DNA of 38,396 nucleotides, taken from the NCBI GenBank assembly GCA_049416425.1, contig JBMSHD010000008.1, forward strand, positions 1 to 38,396, in the 5' to 3' direction. The translations under genes were made by a program, and so were the position numbers. The stretch is from JBMSHD01 sp049416425 (lineage in GTDB: Bacteria; Pseudomonadota; Gammaproteobacteria; Francisellales; Francisellaceae). Positions 25,747 through 33,597 of the stretch are shown piece by piece. Within the stretch, counting starts at the first letter, position 1. Each line of letters begins with the position of its first letter. The notes under the pieces were generated by a model. It searched no databases. It saw nothing but the letters and a program-made list of their open reading frames with translations, and was not told the DNA's origin.

Positions 25747-26370
25747 GTGGATTTAAATGTAAGAACACTAAACGGTGAGAATCACTCTGTATTGAGCGTG
25801 GCGGATACCGTTTTTTCGAGAGATTTTAACGAAGCCTTGGTCCATCAGGTTGTCGTTGCCTATATGGCGGGCGCTCGTCAAGGCAGCAAGGCACAAAAAA
25901 GCCGCTCAGAAGTCTCAGGTGGCGGTGCTAAGCCGTGGAGACAGAAAGGAACAGGGCGCGCGCGCGCCGGTACCATTCGCTCTCCAATCTGGCGCAAGGG
26001 TGGCGTGACATTTGCCGCCAAGCCTCGCAATTATGAGCAGAAGGTCAATCGCAAGATGTATCGTGCGGCTGTGCAGTCTATTCTTTCTGAGCTTTTGCGT
26101 GATGAGCGTCTGATCACCGTTGATGGTATTAAGCTTGAAACACCAAAAACAAAAGAATTTGTCTCTCTGTTAAAGCAGCTTGAACTAAACGAAGTTTTAA
26201 TCGTGGTCAGTCCTGAAGAGTTTTCCGAGGAATTATACCTGGCTTCTAGAAACATCAAGAATGTCGCCGTGGTTGACAGTTATGAGATCAATCCAGTGGC
26301 ACTTATGTGTTTCGACAAAGTGCTGATGACGACTGAAGCGATTAAACAAATTGAGGAGCGTTTATCATGA
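25747..26370 (+). CDS. rplD: 50S ribosomal protein L4
   Basis: The 207-residue protein lines the exit tunnel and in E. coli represses its own operon. The tunnel loop contains KPWRQKGTGRARAGTIRSP, where macrolide resistance changes cluster in other bacteria; it looks unaltered. The start is GTG 25747, six bases after GAGGAGG; the longer frame running back into rplC is not genuine. The 3' end overlaps rplW by four bases (ATGA). If L4 regulates here, the hairpins before rplC are the likely target. Confidence 0.96.
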   Translation: MDLNVRTLNGENHSVLSVADTVFSRDFNEALVHQVVVAYMAGARQGSKAQKSRSEVSGGGAKPWRQKGTGRARAGTIRSPIWRKGGVTFAAKPRNYEQKVNRKMYRAAVQSILSELLRDERLITVDGIKLETPKTKEFVSLLKQLELNEVLIVVSPEEFSEELYLASRNIKNVAVVDSYEINPVALMCFDKVLMTTEAIKQIEERLS

Positions 26371-26663
26371 GTCAGGAAAGATTGCTGAAGGTGCTTTTAG
26401 CTCCTCATGTTTCCGAAAAAGCGGCAACGGTTGCCGATGTTTCTGGGCATGTTGTATTTAAAGTGGTAAAAACGGCCACCAAGCTTGAAGTTAAAAAAGC
26501 GGTGGAGATGATGTTTGGCGTCAGCGTTGAGTCAGTAAAAACCGTTAATGTTAAGGGTAAAGCTCGTCGTTTCGGTCGTATTGAAGGCAGAACGAAAGAT
26601 TGGAAGAAAGCTTATGTCAAGCTTGCCGAAGGTCATGACATCAACTTCATTGGTGCAGAATAG
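26367..26663 (+). CDS. rplW: 50S ribosomal protein L23
   Basis: A 98-residue protein at the tunnel exit, the docking point for trigger factor and SRP. Family features are LLAPHVSEKA near the N-terminus, the VAVHKATKLEVKKAV-type helix (here VVKTATKLEVKKAVEMMF) and GKARRFGRIEGRTKDWKKAYV. It overlaps rplD by four bases, indicating translational coupling, and is followed by rplB after 17 bp. Confidence 0.97.
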   Translation: MSQERLLKVLLAPHVSEKAATVADVSGHVVFKVVKTATKLEVKKAVEMMFGVSVESVKTVNVKGKARRFGRIEGRTKDWKKAYVKLAEGHDINFIGAE

Positions 26664-26680
26664 TAGATCGAGGATTAGAT

Positions 26681-27502
26681 ATGAAGATTGTGAAAGCAAA
26701 ACCAACCTCTCCGGGTCGTCGTTTTGTCGTTAAAATTGAAAACCCTGAGCTACACAAGGGCAAGCCTTATGCGGGTCTGGTTGTCAAGAAATCGAAAAAT
26801 GCGGGTCGTAACAACCTGGGTCGTATTACTGTTCGTCATCAAGGTGGTGGTCATAAACAGCACTATCGTCTGATTGACTTTAAGCGGACTAAAGATGGGA
26901 TTCCGGCAAAGGTTGAGCGTCTTGAGTATGATCCTAACCGCAGCGCCAATATTGCGCTGCTGTTATACGCAGATGGTGAAAGACGTTATATCATCGCTCC
27001 TAAAGGTGTGTCGGTTGGAACAGAAATCATCTCTGGTGATCACGTTTCGATCAAACCCGGTAATGCGATGCCGATCAGAAACATTCCAGTTGGTGCCGTG
27101 ATTCATAACATTGAGCTTAAACCCGGTAAAGGTGCTCAGATGATAAGAAGTGCGGGAACATCGGCTCAGATCGTCGGTAAAGACAATACTTATGCTATTA
27201 TTCGCTTGCGTTCAGGTGAGATGCGTAAGATTTTGTTGAACTGCCGTGCGGTCATTGGAACGGTATCGAATTCCGAGCACAGCTTAAGATCAATCGGCAA
27301 AGCCGGTGCCAATCGCTGGCGTGGTATTCGTCCGACTGTACGCGGTGTGGCAATGAACCCTGTGGATCACCCACATGGTGGTGGTGAGGGTCGTACCTCT
27401 GGTGGTAGACATCCTGTGTCTCCTTGGGGTCTGCCGACTAAGGGTAAAAAGACTCGCAAGAACAAACGTTCTAGCCAGTTTATTGTTCAAAAGCGTAAAT
27501 AA
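26681..27502 (+). CDS. rplB: 50S ribosomal protein L2
   Basis: This 273-residue protein is needed for subunit joining and peptidyl transfer. NNLGRITVRHQGGGHKQHYR, the core RSGEMRKILLNCRA and the C-terminal PTVRGVAMNPVDHPHGGGEGR are intact. The latter includes the conserved His near the peptidyl transferase centre. The C-terminal basic tail GKKTRKNKRSS is typical. Normal length; 17 bp before rpsS. Confidence 0.98.
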   Translation: MKIVKAKPTSPGRRFVVKIENPELHKGKPYAGLVVKKSKNAGRNNLGRITVRHQGGGHKQHYRLIDFKRTKDGIPAKVERLEYDPNRSANIALLLYADGERRYIIAPKGVSVGTEIISGDHVSIKPGNAMPIRNIPVGAVIHNIELKPGKGAQMIRSAGTSAQIVGKDNTYAIIRLRSGEMRKILLNCRAVIGTVSNSEHSLRSIGKAGANRWRGIRPTVRGVAMNPVDHPHGGGEGRTSGGRHPVSPWGLPTKGKKTRKNKRSSQFIVQKRK

Positions 27503-27519
27503 TTAATTGGGAGAATATC

Positions 27520-27798
27520 GTGCCTCGTTCACTTAAAAAAGGACCTTTCGTCGATCATCACTTGTTGAAAAAAGTGTTTGATGCGCAAGAGTCAAACTCC
27601 AAGAAGCCAATCAAAACCTGGTCTAGAAGATCAATGATCGTGCCGGATATGATTGGATTAACGATTGCTGTTCACAACGGACGTCAACATGTTCCTGTGC
27701 TGGTCACGGAAAACATGATTGGTCACAAGTTGGGTGAGTTTGCCATAACTCGCAACTACCGTGGTCATGCAGCAGATAAAAAAGCGAAGAAAAGATAA
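27520..27798 (+). CDS. rpsS: 30S ribosomal protein S19
   Basis: A 92-residue protein of the small-subunit head that contacts S13 and bridges to the large subunit. It starts at GTG 27520 as PRSLKKGPFVDHHLLKKV, the universal S19 opening. WSRRSMIVPDMIGLTIAVHNGRQHVPV and GHKLGEFAITRNYRGH complete the signature. A GGGAG site precedes the start. rplV follows after 14 bp. Confidence 0.98.
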   Translation: MPRSLKKGPFVDHHLLKKVFDAQESNSKKPIKTWSRRSMIVPDMIGLTIAVHNGRQHVPVLVTENMIGHKLGEFAITRNYRGHAADKKAKKR

Positions 27799-27812
27799 TA
27801 GAGGTTTATATA

Positions 27813-28145
27813 ATGGAAGTTCAAGCTAAATTAAAATTTGCGCGAATTTCAGCCCAGAAAGCGCGCCTGGTTGCAGACCAGGTTCGTGGTATGTCGGTTG
27901 AAAAAGCGCTAAACCTTCTTTCTTTCAGCTCAAAAAAAGCGGCACCTCTTATCAAGAGTGTTTTGAGTTCGGCGGTTGCCAATGCAGAACACAATGATGG
28001 AATGGATATCGATGAGTTGTTCGTCTCAACCATCCATATTGATGAGGGTCCAACCATGAAGCGTTTTAGAGCACGCGCCAAAGGCCGTGGTAATCGTATC
28101 TTAAAAAGAACCTCTCACATCACTGTGAAAGTGGCTGAGAAATAA
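27813..28145 (+). CDS. rplV: 50S ribosomal protein L22
   Basis: A 110-residue tunnel protein. ARISAQKARLVADQVRG, KSVLSSAVANAEHN and the C-terminal hairpin ending GPTMKRFRARAKGRGNRILKRTSHITV, which reaches into the tunnel, are all conserved. The hairpin shows no deletion of the kind linked to macrolide resistance. Its length equals the E. coli protein. It lies 15 bp before rpsC. Confidence 0.98.
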   Translation: MEVQAKLKFARISAQKARLVADQVRGMSVEKALNLLSFSSKKAAPLIKSVLSSAVANAEHNDGMDIDELFVSTIHIDEGPTMKRFRARAKGRGNRILKRTSHITVKVAEK

Positions 28146-28160
28146 TTAAGGGGCAATCTA

Positions 28161-28856
28161 ATGGGTCAAAAGGTTAATCCTACAGGTATACGCCTTGGAT
28201 TTATTAAAGACTGGCGTTCAGTTTGGTATGCTGATGCCAAGGATTATGCAGACAAACTGAATAATGATATTGAAGTCAGAACCTATCTGCATAATAAATT
28301 GAAAAATGCATCGGTCAGTCGCATCAAGATTGAGCGTCCTGCGCAAAATGCAAAGATCACCATTCACACTGCACGTCCCGGTATCGTTATCGGCAAGAAA
28401 GGTGAAGATGTTGATGTTCTGCGCGGCGAGCTTACCAAGATGATGGGTGTTCCCGTGCAGATCAATATTGAAGAGATTCGCAAGCCTGAGTTGGATGCGC
28501 AATTGGTTGCCGACAGTATTTCACAGCAGCTTGAGAAGCGTGTGATGTTCCGTCGTGCCATGAAGCGTGCGATTCAAACGGCGATGAAAATGGGCGCTGA
28601 AGGCATTAAAATCTCTATCAGTGGTCGTTTGGGCGGCGCTGAGATTGCGCGTACCGAGTGGGCAAAAGAGGGTCGTATTCCACTGCATACTTTCCGTGCC
28701 GATATCGATTATGCCACATCGGAAGCATTGACAACCTATGGGATTCTTGGTGTTAAAGTTTGGATCTTTAAAGGTGAGGTGTTACCGGGTCAGGTACGTC
28801 CTCAGGCTGAAGAAGAACATAAGCCAAGAAGAGCAAAAAGAAGAGGAGCTAAATAA
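28161..28856 (+). CDS. rpsC: 30S ribosomal protein S3
   Basis: This 231-residue protein at the mRNA entry site has helicase-like contacts with mRNA. MGQKVNPTGIRLGFIKDWRS at the N-terminus, the KH domain GIVIGKKGEDVDVLR (GXXG loop GKKG) and SGRLGGAEIARTEW are diagnostic. The C-terminus is a basic tail. The TAA stop shares its last base with the rplP start (TAATG), suggesting termination-reinitiation. Confidence 0.98.
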   Translation: MGQKVNPTGIRLGFIKDWRSVWYADAKDYADKLNNDIEVRTYLHNKLKNASVSRIKIERPAQNAKITIHTARPGIVIGKKGEDVDVLRGELTKMMGVPVQINIEEIRKPELDAQLVADSISQQLEKRVMFRRAMKRAIQTAMKMGAEGIKISISGRLGGAEIARTEWAKEGRIPLHTFRADIDYATSEALTTYGILGVKVWIFKGEVLPGQVRPQAEEEHKPRRAKRRGAK

Positions 28857-29269
28857 TGCTGCAACCTAAGCGTACTAAGTTCCGTAAACAGCAGAAAATG
28901 CGTAACCGTGGTATGGCGTTGCGTGGTAATAAAGTCAGTTTTGGTGAGTTTGGTTTGCAATCAACCGCCAGAGGACGTGTTACTGCCAGACAGATTGAGG
29001 CTGCGCGTCGTGCAATTAACCGTCACGTCAAACGTGGTGGTAAAGTCTGGATTCGTGTTTTCCCTGACAAACCGATTACCGAGAAGCCATTGGAAGTTCG
29101 TATGGGTAAAGGTAAAGGTAGTGTTGAATACTGGGTGGCTCAAGTTAAGCCGGGTACAATGCTTTATGAAATTGAAGGTGTGCCTGTTGAGCTTGCGCGT
29201 GAAGCCTTTGCGCGTGCCGCTCAGAAGTTGCCAGTATCAACGACTTTTGTAGAAAGAACGGTGATGTAA
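28856..29269 (+). CDS. rplP: 50S ribosomal protein L16
   Basis: A 137-residue protein next to the A-site and the central protuberance. MLQPKRTKFRKQQKMRNRG opens the protein. Conserved RRAINRHVKRGGKVWIRVFPDKPITEKPLEVRMGKGKG includes the Arg hydroxylated by RoxA in E. coli. The length equals the family norm. It is coupled by one-base TAATG overlaps to rpsC before it and rpmC after it. Confidence 0.98.
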   Translation: MLQPKRTKFRKQQKMRNRGMALRGNKVSFGEFGLQSTARGRVTARQIEAARRAINRHVKRGGKVWIRVFPDKPITEKPLEVRMGKGKGSVEYWVAQVKPGTMLYEIEGVPVELAREAFARAAQKLPVSTTFVERTVM

Positions 29270-29478
29270 TGAAACAAGTAGAAAAATTGAAAGAGTTAAG
29301 AGCGAAATCAGCTGAAGAGCTCAAGGCGCAAAAAATTGATCTGTTGAAAGAACAGTTTAATCTGCGTATGCAAAAGGGTACCGGACAGCTGACACAAAAT
29401 CATATGTTTAAAAATATCCGTCGTGATATCGCTCGTATCAACACGATTTTATCTGAAAAACAAAATGCAGGTGTGTAA
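29269..29478 (+). CDS. rpmC: 50S ribosomal protein L29
   Basis: A small 69-residue helical-hairpin protein near the tunnel exit, next to L23. The family pattern LRAKSAEELKAQKIDLLKEQFNLRMQ and HMFKNIRRDIARINTIL is clear. It overlaps rplP by one base and rpsQ begins two bases after its stop, so the three genes are tightly coupled. Confidence 0.96.
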   Translation: MKQVEKLKELRAKSAEELKAQKIDLLKEQFNLRMQKGTGQLTQNHMFKNIRRDIARINTILSEKQNAGV

Positions 29479-29480
29479 TT

Positions 29481-29735
29481 ATGAGTGGTGAGAAGATCAG
29501 AGAGTTACTGGGTAGAGTAACCAGTAATAAGATGGATAAAACGATTACTGTTCGAGTGGATCGCAAGGTTAAGCACCCGCTTTATGGTAAATTTGTAACC
29601 AAAACAACAAAATATCATGCGCATGATGAAGAGAATGCGTGCAATGAAGGCGATACCGTTACGATCACCGAGACAAGACCGTATTCCAAAACAAAAAAAT
29701 GGAAACTGGTTTCTATTGTTGAACGTGCCAAGTAA
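29481..29735 (+). CDS. rpsQ: 30S ribosomal protein S17
   Basis: An 84-residue OB-fold primary binding protein of 16S rRNA. GRVTSNKMDKTITVRVDRKVKHPLYGKFV and the C-terminal GDTVTITETRPYSKTKKWKLV are typical. It is the last gene of the S10-type block. A structured 244-bp gap follows before rplN. Confidence 0.97.
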   Translation: MSGEKIRELLGRVTSNKMDKTITVRVDRKVKHPLYGKFVTKTTKYHAHDEENACNEGDTVTITETRPYSKTKKWKLVSIVERAK

Positions 29736-29755
29736 TGAGTTGATGCTCTTTAATT

Positions 29756-29823
29756 TTTACAAACGTCTAGCCTGATAAGCTATTTTTGCCTTATTAAAAT
29801 CAGGAGCATGGCGTGTTTGTAAA
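29756..29823 (+). terminator. Long nested hairpin after rpsQ
   Basis: An outer stem TTTACAAAC (29756-29764) with GTTTGTAAA (29815-29823) encloses an inner stem CCTGAT (29771-29776) with ATCAGG (29799-29804). Inside that, ATAAG can pair with CTTAT. There is no T-run after the outer stem, so it is not a classic intrinsic terminator. It could mark the 3' end of the S10 block, an RNase processing site or a protein-binding structure. Confidence 0.45.
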
Positions 29824-29867
29824 GGTTGAGGGGCGCTTCCAATGATAAAGACATAGCTGTTGTGTGG

Positions 29868-29885
29868 GCTTTCTTTCGGGAAAGC
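29868..29885 (+). promoter_or_regulatory. Short hairpin upstream of the spc promoter
   Basis: GCTTTC (29868-29873) and GAAAGC (29880-29885) form a 6-bp stem with loop TTTCGG, 12 bp before the -35 of the putative rplN promoter. It could terminate transcripts from rpsQ weakly or bind a regulator. No T-run follows. Confidence 0.3.
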
Positions 29886-29897
29886 TTCGCGCGCGGC

Positions 29898-29925
29898 TTG
29901 TGTTTTTATGTATTGTTGTTATAAT
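29898..29925 (+). promoter_or_regulatory. Putative promoter of the spc block
   Basis: TTGTGT (29898-29903) and perfect TATAAT (29920-29925) are 16 bases apart, about 55 bp before rplN. This is where a separate spc operon promoter lies in E. coli, and the long gap after rpsQ supports an independent transcription unit. Confidence 0.65.
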
Positions 29926-29979
29926 AATGCGTCTTTTGGCATTTTGCCAGAAGATTGACATAAACCTGAGGTAGACAAA

Positions 29980-30348
29980 ATGATTCAGATGCAAACTGAA
30001 CTTGACGTTGCTGATAACAGTGGCGCTCGTAGGGTAGAGTGTATCAAGGTGTTGGGCGGTTCGCATCGTAGATATGCCAGTGTTGGTGACATCATCAAAG
30101 TGACAGTCAAAGATGCTAACCCACGCGGACGTGTCAAAAAAGGTACTGTCTATAGTGCAGTTGTGGTTAGAGTTGCAAAGGGTGTACGTCGTCGTGACGG
30201 GTCCGTATTGCGTTTTGATCGAAATGCAGCAGTGCTTTTGAACAACAATAACCAGCCTATTGGTACTCGTATCTTTGGCCCGGTTACGCGTGAGCTTCGC
30301 AGTGAGCAATTTATGAAAATTGTATCGCTGGCACCTGAAGTACTGTGA
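29980..30348 (+). CDS. rplN: 50S ribosomal protein L14
   Basis: This 122-residue protein sits at the subunit interface and is the target of the silencing factor RsfS. MIQMQTELDVADNSGARRVECIKVLGG opens it, and PRGRVKKGTVYSAVVVRVAKGVRRRDGS and GTRIFGPVTRELR follow as in all bacteria. Normal length. It is the first gene of the spc block; rplX follows after 16 bp. Confidence 0.98.
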   Translation: MIQMQTELDVADNSGARRVECIKVLGGSHRRYASVGDIIKVTVKDANPRGRVKKGTVYSAVVVRVAKGVRRRDGSVLRFDRNAAVLLNNNNQPIGTRIFGPVTRELRSEQFMKIVSLAPEVL

Positions 30349-30364
30349 AGATTGGAGTGTAGTA

Positions 30365-30685
30365 ATGAATAGACTGAAAAAAGGAGATGATGTTATCATC
30401 ATCGCCGGTAAAGACAAGGGGCAAAGAGGCACGGTCTCTGCTGTGCTTGCCAATGGTCGTGTCAAAGTTGAAGGGGCCAACCTGGTCAAGAAGCACGTCA
30501 AACCTAACCCAAATAAGGGTGTAGATGGCGGCATCGTCGAACAGGAAGCCTCAATTGATGCATCCAACGTTGCTTTGTTTAACCCTGCCACCAAAAAAGC
30601 CGATCGTGTCGGTTTTAAATTTATCGAAGATGGCAGCAAAAAAGTTCGCTATTTCAAGTCTAATGGCGAATTGGTAGATCTATAA
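30365..30685 (+). CDS. rplX: 50S ribosomal protein L24
   Basis: A 106-residue assembly initiator protein with an N-terminal KOW motif (KGDDVIIIAGKDKGQRGTV). NLVKKHVKPN and GGIVEQEASIDASNVALFNPATKKADRVGF are conserved. ATG 30365 follows GGAG by about seven bases; an in-frame upstream start at 30320 lies inside rplN and adds residues not found in the family. Confidence 0.96.
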   Translation: MNRLKKGDDVIIIAGKDKGQRGTVSAVLANGRVKVEGANLVKKHVKPNPNKGVDGGIVEQEASIDASNVALFNPATKKADRVGFKFIEDGSKKVRYFKSNGELVDL

Positions 30686-30695
30686 GGTATAAAAT

Positions 30696-31235
30696 ATGGC
30701 TAGGCTAAAAGCTTTCTATCAAGAAAAAGTGATTCCCCAGCTTAAAGCTGAGCTTGGTGTTGAAAATGTGATGGAAATTCCGCGCATTGAAAAGATCACG
30801 CTGAACATGGGTGTGGGTGAAGCAGCTAAAGATAAAAAAGCGATGGAATTTGCGCTGAAAGATCTTGAAGCAATTGCAGGGCAGAAACCCGTGGTGACGA
30901 TGTCCAGAAAATCAATTGCCGGTTTTAAAATTCGTGACGGCTGGCCGATCGGCTGTAAAGTCACACTTCGCGGTGAGCGTATGTATGAATTTTTAGATCG
31001 TCTGATCTCGATTGCTATTCCTCGTATTCGTGACTTCCGTGGTCTTAATCCTAAATCGTTTGATGGTCGTGGTAATTACAGTCTTGGAATGCGTGAGCAA
31101 ATTGCTTTCCCCGAGATTGACTATGATAAGGTTGATTCGATTCGTGGTCTTGATATCACGATCACCACAACCGCTAAAAATGATCAACAGGGAAAAGCGC
31201 TATTATCGGCGTTTAGTTTCCCATTGAAATCGTAA
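30696..31235 (+). CDS. rplE: 50S ribosomal protein L5
   Basis: The 179-residue protein binds 5S rRNA and contacts P-site tRNA. IPRIEKITLNMGVGEA, GQKPVVTMSRKSIAGFKIRDGWPIGCKVTLRG and the C-terminal DKVDSIRGLDITITTTAKND mark the family. Its length matches E. coli (179). It sits 10 bp after rplX and 12 bp before rpsN. Confidence 0.98.
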   Translation: MARLKAFYQEKVIPQLKAELGVENVMEIPRIEKITLNMGVGEAAKDKKAMEFALKDLEAIAGQKPVVTMSRKSIAGFKIRDGWPIGCKVTLRGERMYEFLDRLISIAIPRIRDFRGLNPKSFDGRGNYSLGMREQIAFPEIDYDKVDSIRGLDITITTTAKNDQQGKALLSAFSFPLKS

Positions 31236-31247
31236 GGAGTTGCTTTA

Positions 31248-31553
31248 ATGGCTAAAGTCTCAATGATTCAGCGTGAACTGAAAAGACAAAAGTTGATTGA
31301 AAAATATGCTCAAAAAAGAGCTGAGCTCAAAGCAATCATCTTAAGTACAAGTGCCACTGAAGATGAAAAGTGGGATGCGCAAATTAAACTGCAAAAACTT
31401 CCAGTTAATTCATCAGCATCCAGACTGCAAAAGCGTTGCCGCATTACGGGCAGACCACATGCTGTCTATAAGAAGTTTGGTCTGTGCCGCAATAAATTGC
31501 GTGAGCATGCCATGAAGGGTGATGTCCCTGGCTTGAAAAAAGCAAGTTGGTAA
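31248..31553 (+). CDS. rpsN: 30S ribosomal protein S14, zinc-free type
   Basis: This 101-residue form is the long S14 without the CXXC-CXXC zinc motif. Its C-terminal core RCRITGRPHAVYKKFGLCRNKLREHAMKGDVPGLKKASW is typical of gammaproteobacteria. It binds late in the small-subunit head. It lies in the standard spc position between rplE and rpsH. Confidence 0.97.
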   Translation: MAKVSMIQRELKRQKLIEKYAQKRAELKAIILSTSATEDEKWDAQIKLQKLPVNSSASRLQKRCRITGRPHAVYKKFGLCRNKLREHAMKGDVPGLKKASW

Positions 31554-31567
31554 GTGAGGATTAGATT

Positions 31568-31960
31568 ATGAGTATGCAAGATCCAATTGCAGATATGCTA
31601 ACTAGAATTAGAAACGGTTTGTCTGCGCATAAGGTAACTGTTTCTATGCCTTTGTCTAAGCAGAAGAAGGCGATTGCCGAGCTTCTGACTAAAGAAGGTT
31701 ATATTAAGGGTTTTGAAGTTTCTGATGAGAATAATGGCACACTCAATGTGTCTTTAAAATATCATCAGGGTAAGCCGGTTATCGAAGTGCTGAAACGTGT
31801 CAGCAGACCTGGTCTTAGAATTTATAAAGCTGCTGCTGATTTGCCAAAAGTCTATGGTGGACTGGGTATCGCTGTGGTTTCTACTTCAAAAGGCCTTATG
31901 AGCGACAGAGTCGCCCGCGCTGATGGCGTTGGTGGTGAAATTATCTGTTACGTGGCATAA
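31568..31960 (+). CDS. rpsH: 30S ribosomal protein S8
   Basis: A 130-residue primary binder of 16S helix 21; in E. coli it also represses the spc operon at the rplE site. MSMQDPIADMLTRIRNG and GLGIAVVSTSKGLMSDRVARADGVGGEIICYVA are near-identical to known S8. The TSKGLMSD loop is the RNA-binding motif. rplF follows after 22 bp. Confidence 0.98.
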   Translation: MSMQDPIADMLTRIRNGLSAHKVTVSMPLSKQKKAIAELLTKEGYIKGFEVSDENNGTLNVSLKYHQGKPVIEVLKRVSRPGLRIYKAAADLPKVYGGLGIAVVSTSKGLMSDRVARADGVGGEIICYVA

Positions 31961-31982
31961 ACCTTCTAAGGAGTAAGATAGA

Positions 31983-32519
31983 ATGTCCAGAGTTGGAAAA
32001 AAACCGGTTCAATTGCCTAAAGGCGTCACTGTAACGATTGCCGATAACAATGTGGTCACCGTCAAGGGCAGCAAGGGTGAGCTTACAAAAGCGTTCAATC
32101 CTGCTGTTATCTTTGATGTTGCCGATAATGTGTTAACGGTTAAATCCAGGCAAGAGGCGAAAGATGGCAACGTGCAAATGGGTACGGCCAGAGCAATTAT
32201 CAATAACATGGTTATTGGTGTGGATAAAGGCTTTGAGAAGCGCCTGCAACTCGTTGGTGTGGGATATCGTGCTAAAGCTTCAGCCAATGCGGTTAATTTG
32301 ACCGTGGGTTATTCTCACCCGATTGATCATGCGTTGCCTAAAGGTGTCAGTGCTGAGACTCCTTCTCAGACTGAAATTGTGTTGAAAAGTTCAAACAAAG
32401 AGCTTCTTGGTAAAGTGGCCGCAGATATCAGAGATTACCGTCGTCCTGAAGCCTACAAAGGTAAGGGTATACGTTATGCTGATGAGCGTGTTGTGACCAA
32501 AGAAGCCAAGAAAAAATAA
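31983..32519 (+). CDS. rplF: 50S ribosomal protein L6
   Basis: A 178-residue two-domain protein near the sarcin-ricin loop. MSRVGKKPVQLPKGV, the GYRAK turn and C-terminal YKGKGIRYADERVVTKEAKKK are typical. The usual first-domain duplication is visible. rplR begins 13 bp later. Confidence 0.97.
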   Translation: MSRVGKKPVQLPKGVTVTIADNNVVTVKGSKGELTKAFNPAVIFDVADNVLTVKSRQEAKDGNVQMGTARAIINNMVIGVDKGFEKRLQLVGVGYRAKASANAVNLTVGYSHPIDHALPKGVSAETPSQTEIVLKSSNKELLGKVAADIRDYRRPEAYKGKGIRYADERVVTKEAKKK

Positions 32520-32532
32520 GTGAGTTAGGGCT

Positions 32533-32886
32533 ATGGATAAAAAAACTGCTCGCATGCGTCGTGCGGCGCGTACAAGATTCAAGCTGAAAGAGTTAAATCA
32601 AGTGCGCCTTTGTGTTCATAGAACACCTAAGCACATGTATGCACAAATCATCTCAGGCGATGGATCTACTGTTCTGGCTGCGGCTTCTACTGTTGAAAAA
32701 GCAGTGAAAGAGGACTTGGCTTATAGTGGAAACATCGCATCATCACAAGTGGTCGGTAAATTGATCGCTGAGCGTGCATCTGAAAAAGGCATTAAAAATG
32801 TGGCTTTTGATCGCTCAGGGTTTAAGTATCACGGTCGTGTGAAAGCGTTGGCAGATGCTGCACGCGAAAATGGGTTGGAATTTTAA
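32533..32886 (+). CDS. rplR: 50S ribosomal protein L18
   Basis: The 117-residue protein binds 5S rRNA together with L5. RMRRAARTRFKLKEL, RLCVHRTPKHMYAQIISGDGSTVLAAAST and the C-terminal KNVAFDRSGFKYHGRVKALADAARENGLEF are conserved and the length equals the E. coli protein. It ends 17 bp before rpsE. Confidence 0.97.
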   Translation: MDKKTARMRRAARTRFKLKELNQVRLCVHRTPKHMYAQIISGDGSTVLAAASTVEKAVKEDLAYSGNIASSQVVGKLIAERASEKGIKNVAFDRSGFKYHGRVKALADAARENGLEF

Positions 32887-32903
32887 TTTAAAGGCGATTG
32901 ACA

Positions 32904-33404
32904 ATGGCTAATGAAATGCAAAAAACTGACGGTTTAATCGAAAAGCTGGTCAGTGTTAAGAGACATGCCAAGACGGTAAAAGGCGGCAGAATCATGAGCT
33001 TTGCTGCTTTGACAGTTGTTGGTGATGGACAAGGCCGTGTCGGTATTGGTCGTGGTAAATCACGCGAGGTGCCGGTCGCGATTCAAAAAGCAATGGAAAA
33101 CGCACGCCGCAACATGGTTGAAGTCAACTTAAATGGAGATACGCTTTGGTATCCGATGACGGCTAATCACGGTGCGTCTAAAGTCTACATGCAGCCTGCT
33201 TCTGCCGGTACCGGTATTATTGCCGGCGGTGCTATGCGTGCCGTGTTTGAAGTTGTTGGTGTTCATAACGTTTTGGCTAAGACTTATGGTTCTACTAACC
33301 CAGTCAACGTGGTTCGTGCTACGATTAATGGTCTGGCTAAAATCAAATCTCCTGATGAGATTGCCGACAAGCGTGGTCTTTCAGTTGAAGAAATTCAGGG
33401 GTAG
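32904..33404 (+). CDS. rpsE: 30S ribosomal protein S5
   Basis: A 166-residue protein with a double-stranded RNA-binding-like N-domain, at the mRNA entry site. LVSVKRHAKTVKGGRIMSFAALTVVGDGQGRVGIGRGKSREVP contains the spectinomycin-binding loop with KTVKGGR intact. ATG 32904 fits the AAGGCG site; a TTG six bases earlier is in frame but poorly placed. It is followed by rpmD three bases later. Confidence 0.97.
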   Translation: MANEMQKTDGLIEKLVSVKRHAKTVKGGRIMSFAALTVVGDGQGRVGIGRGKSREVPVAIQKAMENARRNMVEVNLNGDTLWYPMTANHGASKVYMQPASAGTGIIAGGAMRAVFEVVGVHNVLAKTYGSTNPVNVVRATINGLAKIKSPDEIADKRGLSVEEIQG

Positions 33405-33407
33405 ATC

Positions 33408-33593
33408 ATGTCACAGCAAGCAACATTTAAAGTAACACTGGTAAAGAGTCTAAATGGAAGAGCGGTTTCTCACAAGGCCTGTGCTTCAGGTTTGGGTCTT
33501 CGCAAAATCGGCCAGACAGTGGAGATTATTGACACACCTGCCAATCGCGGCATGGCGAACAAGATCTACTACATGGTTAAAATAGAAGGGTAA
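33408..33593 (+). CDS. rpmD: 50S ribosomal protein L30
   Basis: A 61-residue protein in the standard place between S5 and L15. FKVTLVKSLNGRAVSHKACASGLGLRKIGQTVEIIDTPANRGMANKIYYMVKIEG fits the short bacterial L30, including the GLGLRK turn. Gaps of three and four bases on either side show tight coupling. Confidence 0.96.
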   Translation: MSQQATFKVTLVKSLNGRAVSHKACASGLGLRKIGQTVEIIDTPANRGMANKIYYMVKIEG

Positions 33594-33597
33594 GCAA

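Noticed and set aside
25955..25968. Alternating GC palindrome GGCGCGCGCGCGCC
   Set aside because: It encodes the conserved GRARAG segment of L4; codon choice explains it.
29800..30639. Long minus-strand reading frame of 279 codons
   Set aside because: It is antisense to rplN and rplX and its translation has no protein-like features; it is a by-product of their codon use.
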